From Aliidongia sp035943795 (GTDB lineage Bacteria > Pseudomonadota > Alphaproteobacteria > ATCC43930 > CGMCC-115725): DNA of 64,000 nt. The translations under genes and the position numbers were made by a program. Positions 53,504 through 62,589 of the stretch are shown here, in pieces (the stretch's first letter is position 1; every line of letters starts with the position of its first letter). The stretch lies in contig NZ_DASZBY010000147.1 in assembly GCF_035943795.1 (NCBI RefSeq), positions 1 through 64,000 of the forward strand, written 5' to 3'. The notes below the pieces were generated by a model. It saw only the letters and a program-made list of their open reading frames with translations. It was not told where the DNA came from and did no database searches.

Positions 53504-55825
53504 TTGCGTCCAGCTTTGGATGTTCTTCTGCGTTGCGGCACCGCCGCAATAGCATTGACGTTGGCGTTGCCGAGCTTTTCAAGCGCGCTCGCCCAGTCGC
53601 CACAGCTGGCTCAAGTCCAGATGGGGGGCACTGTCGAGGAAGTCCGCATCGAGGGATCGGAGCGAATCGAGCCGGAAACGGTACGCTCGTATCTGACGGT
53701 GCAGCCCGGCGACAAGTTCGATGCCGAAAAGCTCGACAAATCCCTGAAGATCCTGTTCGCGACCGGCCTGTTCGCCGACGTGACCATGCGCCGCGACGGC
53801 AACGCGCTGATCGTGAAGGTCGTCGAGAATCCGATCATCAACCGCGTCGCCTACGAGGGTAACGATCGGTTCGACGACAAGGCGCTCAACGACGAAGTGC
53901 AGTTGAAGCCGCGCACCGTCTACACCCGCACCCGCGTGCAGGCCGACGTGAAGCGCATCCTGGACCTCTATCGCCGCAGCGGCCGTTTCGCCGTGACGGT
54001 CGAGCCCAAGATCATCCAGCTGCCGCAGAACCGCGTCGATCTCGTGTTCGAGATCACCGAGGGCAAGCTGACCGGCATCAACAGCATCAATTTCATCGGC
54101 AACAAGGCCTTCTCGAACGACGATCTGCAGCACCAGATCCAGACCAAGGAATCGCGCTGGTATCGCTTCTTCTCGAGCGACGACAATTACGATCCGGATC
54201 GCGTCACCTACGATCGCGAGCTGCTGCGGAAATATTACCTGTCCCAGGGCTATGCTGATTTCCGCGTCGTCTCCGCCGTGGCGGAACTGACGCCGGCGCG
54301 CGACGGCTTCATCGTCACCTTTACGGTCGACGAGGGCGAGCGCTACCACTTCGGCAAGATTGGCATGAACGTCGGCCTCAAGGACCTGACGCCGGCCATC
54401 CTGATGCCGGTCGTCACGACCAAGGAAGGCGACTGGTACAATGCGGATCTGATCGAGAAATCGATCGACAAGCTGACCGATGCGGTCGGCGATCGCGGCT
54501 ACGCTTTCATCGATGTCCGGCCGTTGATCACCCGCAACCGCGAATCCCGGACGATCGAGCTGACCTACGACATCGCCGAAGGTCCGCGCGTCTATGTCGA
54601 GCGCATCGACGTCAACGGCAACGTCCGGACCCTCGACCGGGTCATCCGCCGCGAGTTCCAGCTGGCGGAAGGCGACGCCTTCAACACCTCCAAGGTCAAG
54701 AAGTCCGAGCAGAACTTGAAGAACCTCGGGTTCTTCAAGAAGGTCGACGTGACCAACGCCCAGGGTTCGGCGCCGGACAAGACCGTGGTGACCGTCAATG
54801 TCGAGGAACAATCGACCGGCGATCTGTCCATCGGCACCGGCTTCTCGACGACCGAAGGCCTGCTGGGCAATTTCGGCATCCATGAGCGCAATCTGCTGGG
54901 CCGGGGCCAGGACCTGCGCCTCAACGGCACGATTTCGCAGTACAACAACCTGTTGGACCTGAGCTTCACCGAGCCATATTTCATGAACCGGCCGTTGGCT
55001 GCCGGCTTCGACATCTTCCGGATCCAGCAGAACAATCAGCGCCTGCAGAATTACGATCAGTACTCGCTGGGTACGACGTTCCGCATGGGTTTCGATCTGT
55101 TCGAAAATATCCATGACACGCTGCGCTATACGATCCGCCAGGACCAGATCACCAATATCTCGTCATCGGCGTCGCAATATGTGCTTCAACAGTCGGGAAC
55201 GACCAACGAATCGTCGATTGGTCAAACCCTGGTGTTCGACCAGCGCGACAATCGCCTGGAGCCGACCGGCGGCTACTATCTCCAGGTCGACGATACGATC
55301 GCCGGCCTGGGCGGTAACATCGCCTACGTCAAACAGATCGTCAGCGGCGGCGCCTATTTCACCTGGGCGCCGAAATGGACGCTGGGCGTCGTGGCCGAAT
55401 ATGGCGATGTCGCGGGGCTGGGCGAGGGGGTGCGGCTGTCCGACCGGTTCTTCATCGGCGGCGACAACCTGCGTGGCTTTGCCAACGCCGGCATCGGTCC
55501 CCGCGACGTCACTACCGACGATAGTCTCGGCGCCAATCAATATTATACCATTCAGGCGACGCAGGGCGTTCCCCTGGGCCTGCCGGAGGAACTGGGGCTG
55601 ACCGGCCGCGTCTTCGTCGATGCGGGCGCCGCTTACGGCATCGACGTAAACCGTATTGCAGGCGAACCCATCGCGGACAGCCATCAGATCCGTGTCGCGA
55701 CCGGCGTCGGCCTGTCATGGAAGTCGCCGATGGGTCCGATCAAGATCGACCTCGGCGTTCCGGTCAAGAAAGCTCCCCATGACGAGACCGAGGCCTTCCG
55801 CGTCAGCTTCGGCACCAAATTCTAA
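53504..55825 (+). CDS. bamA: Outer membrane protein assembly factor BamA
   Basis: 773 residues from an apparent TTG start with GGGGGAC just upstream. Signal peptide ends about SSALAQ. Five POTRA repeats span about residues 40-430 (first with VEEVRIEGSERIEPETVRSYL), then a 16-strand beta-barrel with the VFDQRDNRLEPTGGYYL and RFFIGGDNLRGF loop (the barrel lid/VRGF-like motif) and a C-terminal strand ending in Phe (VSFGTKF). It is the insertase for outer-membrane proteins. Confidence 0.95.
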   Translation: MRPALDVLLRCGTAAIALTLALPSFSSALAQSPQLAQVQMGGTVEEVRIEGSERIEPETVRSYLTVQPGDKFDAEKLDKSLKILFATGLFADVTMRRDGNALIVKVVENPIINRVAYEGNDRFDDKALNDEVQLKPRTVYTRTRVQADVKRILDLYRRSGRFAVTVEPKIIQLPQNRVDLVFEITEGKLTGINSINFIGNKAFSNDDLQHQIQTKESRWYRFFSSDDNYDPDRVTYDRELLRKYYLSQGYADFRVVSAVAELTPARDGFIVTFTVDEGERYHFGKIGMNVGLKDLTPAILMPVVTTKEGDWYNADLIEKSIDKLTDAVGDRGYAFIDVRPLITRNRESRTIELTYDIAEGPRVYVERIDVNGNVRTLDRVIRREFQLAEGDAFNTSKVKKSEQNLKNLGFFKKVDVTNAQGSAPDKTVVTVNVEEQSTGDLSIGTGFSTTEGLLGNFGIHERNLLGRGQDLRLNGTISQYNNLLDLSFTEPYFMNRPLAAGFDIFRIQQNNQRLQNYDQYSLGTTFRMGFDLFENIHDTLRYTIRQDQITNISSSASQYVLQQSGTTNESSIGQTLVFDQRDNRLEPTGGYYLQVDDTIAGLGGNIAYVKQIVSGGAYFTWAPKWTLGVVAEYGDVAGLGEGVRLSDRFFIGGDNLRGFANAGIGPRDVTTDDSLGANQYYTIQATQGVPLGLPEELGLTGRVFVDAGAAYGIDVNRIAGEPIADSHQIRVATGVGLSWKSPMGPIKIDLGVPVKKAPHDETEAFRVSFGTKF

Positions 55826-55839
55826 GCAAGGAAATGTTT

Positions 55840-56541
55840 ATGGCTCGCGTCAATCTCCAGCGGGCGGCCCTTCTCTCCATGGTCGCTCTTCTGCTCGGTG
55901 TCTCGACCACGGCATCGGCCCAGACCAAGGCCCCCGCGGCGGCGCCCAGCCTCGCGGCCGGCGGCGTGAACGCGGCGCCCCCGGTGCCGGCGCCGATCGT
56001 CATGATCGTCGATTTCGAAGGGATCATGGCGGTCTCCAAGGCCGGCAAGTCGATCCAGACCCAGCTCGACACGCAGCGCTCGTCGATGCAGAAGGAAATC
56101 AGCCAGCGCGAGAACGACCTGCGCAACGAGGAGCAGGAGCTGACGAAGCAGCGTCCCACGATGGCGGCCGACGCCTTCGAGGCGAAGGCGCGCGACTTCC
56201 AGCAGAAGGTCGCGGCCTACCAACGCGAGACGCAGCTGCGGGACCGGGCGCTCAGCCAAGGTTTCGGCGAGGCCAAGCAGAAGCTGCAGCAGGCGCTGGC
56301 CGAGGTCGTCCAGCAGCTGACCACCGAGCGTGGGGCCAATCTGGTGCTCTACAAGTCGCAGGTGTTCCTGTACGAGACGTCCTACGATGCCAGCCAGGAA
56401 GCGCTGAAGCGCCTCGACGTCAAGCTGCCGGCTGTGACGGTGACCGTTCCGAAGCTGTCGGACGTGGCCGGTGGCCAGGCTCCGGCGGCGGCACCCGCGT
56501 CCGCTCCCGCGACGCCGGCCGCGCCGGCCAAGAAGAAGTAA
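55840..56541 (+). CDS. OmpH/Skp family periplasmic chaperone
   Basis: 233 residues from the ATG at 55840, with AAGGAA 6 nt before it; an ATG at 55834 is too close. Signal peptide (about 1-24) ends TASAQ. The core has a beta-strand, VDFEGIMAVSKAGKSIQTQL, and a long Lys/Glu/Gln-rich coiled coil, with the final LVLYKSQVFLY. A Pro/Ala/Lys-rich tail of about 25 residues is unusual. It is a chaperone for unfolded outer-membrane proteins, sitting between bamA and lpxD as usual. Confidence 0.88.
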   Translation: MARVNLQRAALLSMVALLLGVSTTASAQTKAPAAAPSLAAGGVNAAPPVPAPIVMIVDFEGIMAVSKAGKSIQTQLDTQRSSMQKEISQRENDLRNEEQELTKQRPTMAADAFEAKARDFQQKVAAYQRETQLRDRALSQGFGEAKQKLQQALAEVVQQLTTERGANLVLYKSQVFLYETSYDASQEALKRLDVKLPAVTVTVPKLSDVAGGQAPAAAPASAPATPAAPAKKK

Positions 56542-56554
56542 GAGCGCTCCAGGG

Positions 56555-57577
56555 ATGGCCGATCCGCGGTTCTTCCGTGCGGCCGGTCCGTTTACCGTCG
56601 CCGACCTCGCGCGCCTGACCGGCGCCGAGATCGGGGGCGGCGGCGATGGCGAGCTGTCGCTCGCGGACGTGGCGCCGCTCGATACGGCGGGTCCGGCCCA
56701 TGTGACCTTCCTGGCCAATCCGAAATATGTCCCGGCATTCGAGCGGACGAACGCCGGGGCTGCTTTCGTACACCCGGACCAGGCGCATCGTGCGCCGGCC
56801 GGCATGACCTTGCTGATCACGACCAACCCCTACATCGCCTTCGCGCGCGCGGCGCGCCGGTTCTACCCGTCGCCCCGTCCACCGGCCGGCATCGCGCCGA
56901 CGGCCGTCGTCGACCCCTCGGCGGTCCTGGGCGAAGGTGTCGCGATCGCGGCCCATGCCGTGATCGGCGCCCGCGTCGAGCTCGGACCGGGCACCGCGAT
57001 CGGCGCCAACTCCGTCATCGGCGACGGGTGCATCATCGGCAGCGATTGTCTGATCGGTCCCAACGTCACGGTCAGCCATTGCCTGATGGGCAATCGGGTC
57101 GTGCTGTATCCAGGCGTGCGGGTCGGCCAGGACGGGTTCGGGTTCGCGATGGATCCATCCGGGCATGTGAAGATTCCGCAACTCGGGCGGGTACGGATCG
57201 GCGATGATGTCGAGATCGGGGCGAATTCGACAGTCGATCGCGGCGCCGGGCCGGATACCGTCATCGGCGCCGGTTCGATGATTGATAATTTGGTGCAGAT
57301 CGCCCACAACGTGGTGTTGGGGCGAGGCTGTGTCATGGTGGCGCAGAGTGGCATTTCCGGTTCGTCCCGGTTGGGCGATTTCGTCACGGTCGGCGGGCAG
57401 GCCGGCATCACCGGCCATTTGTCCGTCGGTGATGGGGCAAGGGTCGGTGGCCAGAGTGGCGTGACGCGGGACGTGGCAGCCGGCGGTGCCGTCGGGGGCA
57501 GTCCCGCGGTTCCGATCATGCAGTGGCATCGTCAGACCGCCGTGCTCAATCGAATGACTAGAAAGAAGGACCCATAA
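56555..57577 (+). CDS. lpxD: UDP-3-O-(3-hydroxyacyl)glucosamine N-acyltransferase
   Basis: 340 residues from the ATG at 56555. An N-terminal uridine-binding domain (LADVAPLDTAGPAHVTFLAN) is followed by a left-handed beta-helix of hexapeptide repeats. The catalytic His lies in LVQIAHNVVLG and the QDGFGFAM loop is present. It adds the second acyl chain in lipid A synthesis. It lies 13 bp after the OmpH gene and 4 bp before fabZ. Confidence 0.96.
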   Translation: MADPRFFRAAGPFTVADLARLTGAEIGGGGDGELSLADVAPLDTAGPAHVTFLANPKYVPAFERTNAGAAFVHPDQAHRAPAGMTLLITTNPYIAFARAARRFYPSPRPPAGIAPTAVVDPSAVLGEGVAIAAHAVIGARVELGPGTAIGANSVIGDGCIIGSDCLIGPNVTVSHCLMGNRVVLYPGVRVGQDGFGFAMDPSGHVKIPQLGRVRIGDDVEIGANSTVDRGAGPDTVIGAGSMIDNLVQIAHNVVLGRGCVMVAQSGISGSSRLGDFVTVGGQAGITGHLSVGDGARVGGQSGVTRDVAAGGAVGGSPAVPIMQWHRQTAVLNRMTRKKDP

Positions 57578-57581
57578 GCTG

Positions 57582-58049
57582 ATGGACTCGGTCGAGCAAA
57601 AGGGATCGACGCTGGATCTCGACATCCTCCAGATCATGGAGCTGTTGCCGCACCGCTATCCGTTCCTGTTGATCGACAAGCTCGTCGAGCTGGTGCCGAA
57701 CGAAAGTGCGATCGGCATCAAGAACGTCACGGTCAACGAGCCGTTCTTCCAGGGGCATTTCCCCGGGCGGCCGATCATGCCCGGCGTGCTGATCATCGAA
57801 GCGATGGCCCAGACCGCGGCGTGCGTGGTGGTGCAGGCCATGCCGAAGTCCGACAAGCGGCTGGTCTATTTCATGAGCGTCGAGAACGCGCGCTTCCGCA
57901 AGCCGGTGGTGCCGGGCGACCAGCTGCGTATTCATGTGAAGAAGGAACGCAACCGCGGCAACGTCTGGCGCTTTGCCGGTGAGGCCCGGGTCGAGGGCCA
58001 GCTGATGGCCGAGGCGACCTATACCGCCATGATCGTCGACAACGGCTGA
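57582..58049 (+). CDS. fabZ: 3-hydroxyacyl-[ACP] dehydratase FabZ
   Basis: 155 residues, hot-dog fold. The catalytic segment is LLPHRYPFLLIDK (His) and the Glu region GHFPGRPIMPGVLIIEAMAQ. It makes trans-2-enoyl-ACP for fatty acid synthesis and competes with LpxA for hydroxyacyl-ACP. AAGGA lies about 9 nt before the ATG. It is followed by lpxA after 15 bp. Confidence 0.97.
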   Translation: MDSVEQKGSTLDLDILQIMELLPHRYPFLLIDKLVELVPNESAIGIKNVTVNEPFFQGHFPGRPIMPGVLIIEAMAQTAACVVVQAMPKSDKRLVYFMSVENARFRKPVVPGDQLRIHVKKERNRGNVWRFAGEARVEGQLMAEATYTAMIVDNG

Positions 58050-58064
58050 TCGGCGACCGGGTCC

Positions 58065-58865
58065 ATGCCCCAGATCCATCCGACAGCGATCGTCGAGGCC
58101 GGCGCCGAGCTGGCCGACGACGTTACGATCGGCCCGTATTGCTGCGTCGGCCCCGAGGTTGCGCTCGCGGCGGGTGTGGTGCTGCAGTCGCATGTCGTCG
58201 TGACCGGCAGGACCCGCGTCGGGGCGCGGACCTACGCCTTTCCCTTCACGTCACTGGGCCAGGTGCCGCAGGACAAGAAGTACAAGGGCGAGCCGGCCCG
58301 CCTCGAAATCGGTGAAGACAATGTGATCCGCGAAGGGGTCACGATGAACATCGGCACCGAAGGCGGTGGCATGCTGACCAAGGTCGGCGACCGCTGCCTG
58401 TTCATGACCGGCGCCCATGTCGCCCATGATTGCAGGGTCGGCAACGACGTCATCCTGGTCAACAACGCGACCCTGGCCGGCCATGTCGTGATCGACGATT
58501 TCGCGATGATGAGCGGGCTGTCCGCCGTGCATCAATTCTGTCGCATCGGCCGCTATGCGATCGTCGGCGGCGTGACCGGTGTCGAGCGCGACGTCATCCC
58601 CTATGGCATGGTCATGGGGGATCGGGCGCGCCTGACCGGGCTCAATCTGCGCGGTTTGCAGCGGAACGGCTTTTCGACCGACGAGATCCGCACCTTGCGC
58701 CAGGCCTATGCCGAGCTGTTCGGCAGCGAGGGCACGTTGATCGACCGCGTCGCGGCCGTTGCCGGCCGTTATACCGATGCGCCGGCGGTCATGGAAATCA
58801 TTGATTTCATCCGTTCGGATTCGAGCCGCCGGCTGGTGCTGCCCGATACGGACCATGGCGCCTAA
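58065..58865 (+). CDS. lpxA: Acyl-[ACP]--UDP-N-acetylglucosamine O-acyltransferase
   Basis: 266 residues, hexapeptide beta-helix. IHPTAIVEAGAELADDVTIG, the catalytic His in MTGAHVAHDC, SAVHQFCRIGRYA and a helical C-terminus are present. The MNIGTEGGGMLTKVGD loop is the alphaproteobacterial variant. It catalyses the first step of lipid A synthesis. It overlaps lpxI by 11 nt. Confidence 0.97.
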   Translation: MPQIHPTAIVEAGAELADDVTIGPYCCVGPEVALAAGVVLQSHVVVTGRTRVGARTYAFPFTSLGQVPQDKKYKGEPARLEIGEDNVIREGVTMNIGTEGGGMLTKVGDRCLFMTGAHVAHDCRVGNDVILVNNATLAGHVVIDDFAMMSGLSAVHQFCRIGRYAIVGGVTGVERDVIPYGMVMGDRARLTGLNLRGLQRNGFSTDEIRTLRQAYAELFGSEGTLIDRVAAVAGRYTDAPAVMEIIDFIRSDSSRRLVLPDTDHGA

Positions 58866-59676
58866 GCTCGGGATCGTCGCCGGGGCCGGCACCCTGCCGG
58901 CGAAGCTTGTGGAAAAATGCCGCGAAATCGGCCGGCCCTATTTCGTGCTGGCGATCGAGGGAGAGGCGGAGGCGGCGACCGTCGCCGATGCCCCGCACGC
59001 CTGGATCCGGCTCGGCGCCGCCGGCACCGGCATCAAGCTGCTGAAGGAACAGGGTGTGGTCGAACTGGTCATGGCCGGCGCGCTGAAGCGCCCGTCGCTG
59101 TCCAGCCTGCGGCCGGATTGGCGGGCAGCCAAGCTCTACGCCAAGGTCGGCCTGCGCGCCCTGGGCGATGACGGGCTGTTGAGCGCCGTCATCAAGGAAC
59201 TCGAATCCGAAGGCTTCACCCTGGTCGGCGTCGACAGCGTGCTGACCGATGCGGTCGCGATCGAGGGGCGCTACGGTCGCCACAAGCCCGATGCCCAGGC
59301 CGAGGTCGACATCGCCCACGGTTTTCGGGTCGTCGAGGCCCTGGGCTCGCTCGATATCGGGCAGGGTGCGGTCGTGCAGCAGGGCGTCGTGCTCGGCGTC
59401 GAAGCGATCGAGGGCACCGACGCGTTGATCCGGCGCTGTGGCGAGTGGCGGCGGGAAGGACCGGGCGGCGTGCTCGTCAAGGCGAAGAAGCCGGAGCAGG
59501 AGCGGCGGGCCGATCTGCCGACCATCGGGCCGCGAACGGTCGAACTCGCCCATCAGGCGGGCCTGCGCGGCATCGCCATCGAGGCCGGCGGCAGCCTGGT
59601 CATCGATCGGGAGCAGGTGACCGCGCTGGCCGACAAGCTGGGCCTGTTCGTGATCGGCTGCAGGAAGCCGGCGTGA
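58855..59676 (+). CDS. lpxI: UDP-2,3-diacylglucosamine pyrophosphatase LpxI
   Basis: 273 residues. LGIVAGAGTLPAKLVE, GGVVELVMAGALKRPSL-like VVELVMAGALKRPSLSSL, and the later GVVLGVEAIEGTDALIRR and DLPTIGPRTVELA are signatures of the DUF1009/LpxI family, the alphaproteobacterial replacement for LpxH. It releases lipid X. The start is inside lpxA and the stop overlaps the lpxB GTG. Confidence 0.95.
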   Translation: MAPKLGIVAGAGTLPAKLVEKCREIGRPYFVLAIEGEAEAATVADAPHAWIRLGAAGTGIKLLKEQGVVELVMAGALKRPSLSSLRPDWRAAKLYAKVGLRALGDDGLLSAVIKELESEGFTLVGVDSVLTDAVAIEGRYGRHKPDAQAEVDIAHGFRVVEALGSLDIGQGAVVQQGVVLGVEAIEGTDALIRRCGEWRREGPGGVLVKAKKPEQERRADLPTIGPRTVELAHQAGLRGIAIEAGGSLVIDREQVTALADKLGLFVIGCRKPA

Positions 59677-60842
59677 GCGAAGACCCGCCGCTCTATTACC
59701 TGATCGCCGGCGAACCCTCCGGTGACGTGATCGGCGCGCGGCTGATGCGGGCATTGCGCCAGCGGCTGGGCGGCAAGGTCCGGTTCGCCGGCATCGGCGG
59801 CGAGCGGATGGCCGAGGAGGGACTGGTCACCCTGCTGCCGATCCGCGAACTGGCGATCATGGGCATGGTCGAGATCGCCCCGCAACTCATCAACCTGATC
59901 CGCCGCATCCGCGAGACGATCGCCGACATCGAGGCGAAGGCGCCGGTCGCGGTCGTCACGATCGACAGTTCCGGATTCTGCTTCCGCGTGACCGAGAAGA
60001 TCAAGCCGAAGGCCAGGCGACCGGTGCTGGTGCATTACGTGGCACCCATGGTCTGGGCGTGGCGGGCGCACCGGGCCTATTCGGCGGCCAAGGCGGCCGA
60101 CCATCTGTTGACCCTGCTGCCGTTCGAGCCGCCTTATTTCGAGCATGTGCGGCTGCCGGCCAGCTATGTCGGCCATCCGGTGATCGAGGGCGGCGCCGAC
60201 GATGGCGACGGTCCCGCGTTCCGGGCCCGCCACGGCATCGCGCCGGAGGCGACCCTGCTCTGCGTGCTGCCTGGCAGCCGGCGCGGCGAGATCAAGCGGC
60301 TGCTGCCGGTGTTCAGGGAAACCGTCGAGCGGTTGATGAAGCGCTTCCCCGACCTGGTCGTGGTCGTGCCGACGGTCGAAACGGTGGCCGCCCATGTGAT
60401 AGAGGCCGTGGCCGCATGGCCGGGCCGGGTCGTTGTGGTGCGCGGTGCCGCCGAGAAGTTCGATGCCTTCGCCGCCAGCACCGCGGCACTGGCGGCCTCG
60501 GGCACGGTAGCGCTCGAACTGGCGATGGCCCGGGTTCCGATGGTGATCGGCTACCGCATCTGGGCACCGACCCATTTCGTCGTCAGCCGTACGGTCAAGA
60601 TCAAATACGCGACCCTGATCAACCTGTTGCTCGATCGCCCGCTCATTCCCGAATTGCTCCAGCACGAGTGCACGCCGGAGCGCCTGGGCGCCGAGGTCGA
60701 ACGGCTGCTGAGCGATCCCGGGGCGCGGCGCGTGCAGATCGAGGGGGCTCAGGCCGCCCTGCAGCAGATCGGTCTCGACGGCGAACCGCCGAGCCTCAAG
60801 GCCGCCGACAAGATCCTGGAGTTGGTCGCCGCCGTCCGATGA
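59673..60842 (+). CDS. lpxB: Lipid-A-disaccharide synthase
   Basis: 389 residues from a GTG overlapping the lpxI stop (GTGA). Signatures are YLIAGEPSGDVIGA, the ELAIMGMVEI segment, HYVAPMVWAW, LPFEPPYFE, VGHPVIEG and LPGSRRGEIKRLLPVF, then SGTVALELA. A GT-B-type glycosyltransferase that joins lipid X to UDP-diacylglucosamine. It is the last gene of the envelope cluster and is convergent with the next genes. Confidence 0.96.
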   Translation: MSEDPPLYYLIAGEPSGDVIGARLMRALRQRLGGKVRFAGIGGERMAEEGLVTLLPIRELAIMGMVEIAPQLINLIRRIRETIADIEAKAPVAVVTIDSSGFCFRVTEKIKPKARRPVLVHYVAPMVWAWRAHRAYSAAKAADHLLTLLPFEPPYFEHVRLPASYVGHPVIEGGADDGDGPAFRARHGIAPEATLLCVLPGSRRGEIKRLLPVFRETVERLMKRFPDLVVVVPTVETVAAHVIEAVAAWPGRVVVVRGAAEKFDAFAASTAALAASGTVALELAMARVPMVIGYRIWAPTHFVVSRTVKIKYATLINLLLDRPLIPELLQHECTPERLGAEVERLLSDPGARRVQIEGAQAALQQIGLDGEPPSLKAADKILELVAAVR

Positions 60843-60954
60843 CAGGCGGCAAGGCGTATGGAGCAGACAGAGCATCTGGGCGGCCCGGACTTGGCCGTCG
60901 GGAGGAACCACCGGTACATCGGCTTGCTCGCACCACCATGAAGTCGGCGATTGG

Positions 60955-61167
60955 CTAGCGCAGCCCGGTCCAGCACAGCCAGATCGCGGCGGCTGCGGCG
61001 ATCAGCAGCAGGGCCAGACGCTTCAGCCGCAGGGGCAAAGGTGTCCGGTTGTCGTTGGCCGCGAGGACGCGGCCCCCCCGAAGGACGGTCGAGGCCGGAT
61101 CGAAGACGCGATCCGGTGGCTCGACGCCCTTCGGGAGGTCGTCTATGCGATGGAAGCCGTTATCCAC
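60955..61167 (-). CDS. Small predicted tail-anchored protein of unknown function
   Basis: 70 residues. A hydrophilic N-terminus (DNGFHRIDDLPKGVEPPDRV) ends with LRLKRLALLLIAAAAAIWLC and a short tail, a single C-terminal hydrophobic helix preceded by basic residues. Its start overlaps the gltA stop by 8 nt, which points to coupled translation with citrate synthase. No family is recognised. Support is the overlap, the coherent topology and GC-rich codon use; homologues were not checked. Confidence 0.5.
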   Translation of the reverse strand: MDNGFHRIDDLPKGVEPPDRVFDPASTVLRGGRVLAANDNRTPLPLRLKRLALLLIAAAAAIWLCWTGLR

Positions 61168-62488
61168 GCGCCGTCAGCGGGACGTAAGCCCGCCGATCGG
61201 TACCGGTGTAGAGCTGACGCGGACGGCCGATCTTCTGACCGTCGTCTTCGATCATCTCGTTCCACTGGGCGACCCAGCCCACGGTCCGGGCCACCGCGAA
61301 CAGTACGGTGAACATCGAAACCGGGAAACCCATCGCCTTCAGGATGATGCCCGAATAGAAATCGACGTTCGGGTACAGCTTCTTCTCGACGAAGTAATCG
61401 TCTTCGAGCGCCAGCTTCTCCAGTTCCATTGCCAGTTCGAGCCGGTCGTCATGGACGCCCAGTTCGTTCAGCACGTCGTAGCAGGTCTGGCGCATGACCT
61501 TGGCGCGCGGGTCGAAGTTCTTGTAGACCCGGTGGCCGAAGCCCATCAGACGGAACGAGTCGTTCTTGTCCTTGGCGCGCTTTACGAACTCGGGGATGTT
61601 GTCCTTATGCCCGATCTCGTCGAGCATCTTCAGCACCGCCTCGTTGGCGCCGCCATGGGCGGGGCCCCAAAGCGAAGCGATGCCGGCGGCGATACACGCG
61701 AACGGATTGGCGCCCGACGAGCCCGCGAGGCGGACGGTCGAGGTCGAGGCGTTCTGCTCGTGATCGGCATGAAGCACGAAGATCCGGTCCATCGCCTTCG
61801 CAAGCGTCGGGCTGACGACATATTCCTCGCACGGCACGGCAAAGCACATGTGCAGGAAGTTCTCGGCGAAGTTCAGCGAGTTCTTCGGATACATGAACGG
61901 CTGACCCGCCGAATATTTATATGCCATGGCCGCGATCGTCGGCATCTTGGCGATCAGCCGATACGACGCGATCTTGCGCTGGGTCGGATCATGGATGTCC
62001 GTCGAGTCATGGTAGAACGCCGAGAGCGCGCCCACGACGCCGCACATGACGGCCATCGGATGGGCATCGCGCCGGAAGCCGCGATAGAAGGTCGACAGTT
62101 GCTCATGCACCATGGTGTGCATGGTGATGTCGCGCTCGAACTTGGCCTTTTCCTGCGCCGTCGGCAGTTCGCCGTTCAGCAGCAGATAGCAGGTCTCGGG
62201 GAAATCGCTGTGCTCGGCCAATTCCTCGATCGGGATGCCGCGATACAGCAGCACGCCGTTGTCACCATCGATATAGGTGATCTTCGACTCGCAGGAGCCG
62301 GTCGAGGTATAGCCGGGGTCGAACGTGAAATGGCCGGTTTCCGCATAGAGCTTGCGGATGTCGATGACCTTGGGTCCGACCGAGCCGGAAATCAGCGGCA
62401 GGGTGACCTGCTTGCCGGACGAATTGTCGGTCAGCGTGACGGTCTCGGACGTGTTGGCCGAGCCGGATGCTGAGGATTTACTGTCCAT
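61160..62488 (-). CDS. gltA: Citrate synthase
   Basis: 442 residues from the ATG at 62488 with AGGGGA about 9 nt upstream. It belongs to the hexameric type with an N-terminal beta-domain (KQVTLPLISGSVGPKVIDIR). Catalytic residues are His in LHADHEQNAS, His in GFGHRVYKNFDPRA and Asp in KKLYPNVDFYSG. It condenses acetyl-CoA and oxaloacetate. It follows gltX on the minus strand with a 101-bp spacer that holds a likely promoter. Confidence 0.97.
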   Translation of the reverse strand: MDSKSSASGSANTSETVTLTDNSSGKQVTLPLISGSVGPKVIDIRKLYAETGHFTFDPGYTSTGSCESKITYIDGDNGVLLYRGIPIEELAEHSDFPETCYLLLNGELPTAQEKAKFERDITMHTMVHEQLSTFYRGFRRDAHPMAVMCGVVGALSAFYHDSTDIHDPTQRKIASYRLIAKMPTIAAMAYKYSAGQPFMYPKNSLNFAENFLHMCFAVPCEEYVVSPTLAKAMDRIFVLHADHEQNASTSTVRLAGSSGANPFACIAAGIASLWGPAHGGANEAVLKMLDEIGHKDNIPEFVKRAKDKNDSFRLMGFGHRVYKNFDPRAKVMRQTCYDVLNELGVHDDRLELAMELEKLALEDDYFVEKKLYPNVDFYSGIILKAMGFPVSMFTVLFAVARTVGWVAQWNEMIEDDGQKIGRPRQLYTGTDRRAYVPLTARG

Positions 62489-62558
62489 TCGGAATGTCCC
62501 CTATGGGAGGCAAAGGGAGGCGGCGGCGGCGCGCAAAACATTTTATGCTGCTCCGCAC

Positions 62559-62567
62559 ATCATAGCA
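62559..62567 (-). promoter_or_regulatory. Candidate extended -10 promoter of gltA
   Basis: On the minus strand TGCTATGAT (62567 down to 62559) forms an extended -10 element, giving a leader of about 65 nt before gltA. No good -35 box lies 17 bp upstream, which is tolerated for extended -10 promoters. Confidence 0.4.
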
Positions 62568-62589
62568 AATATCGCGCGTAAGGCATTGA

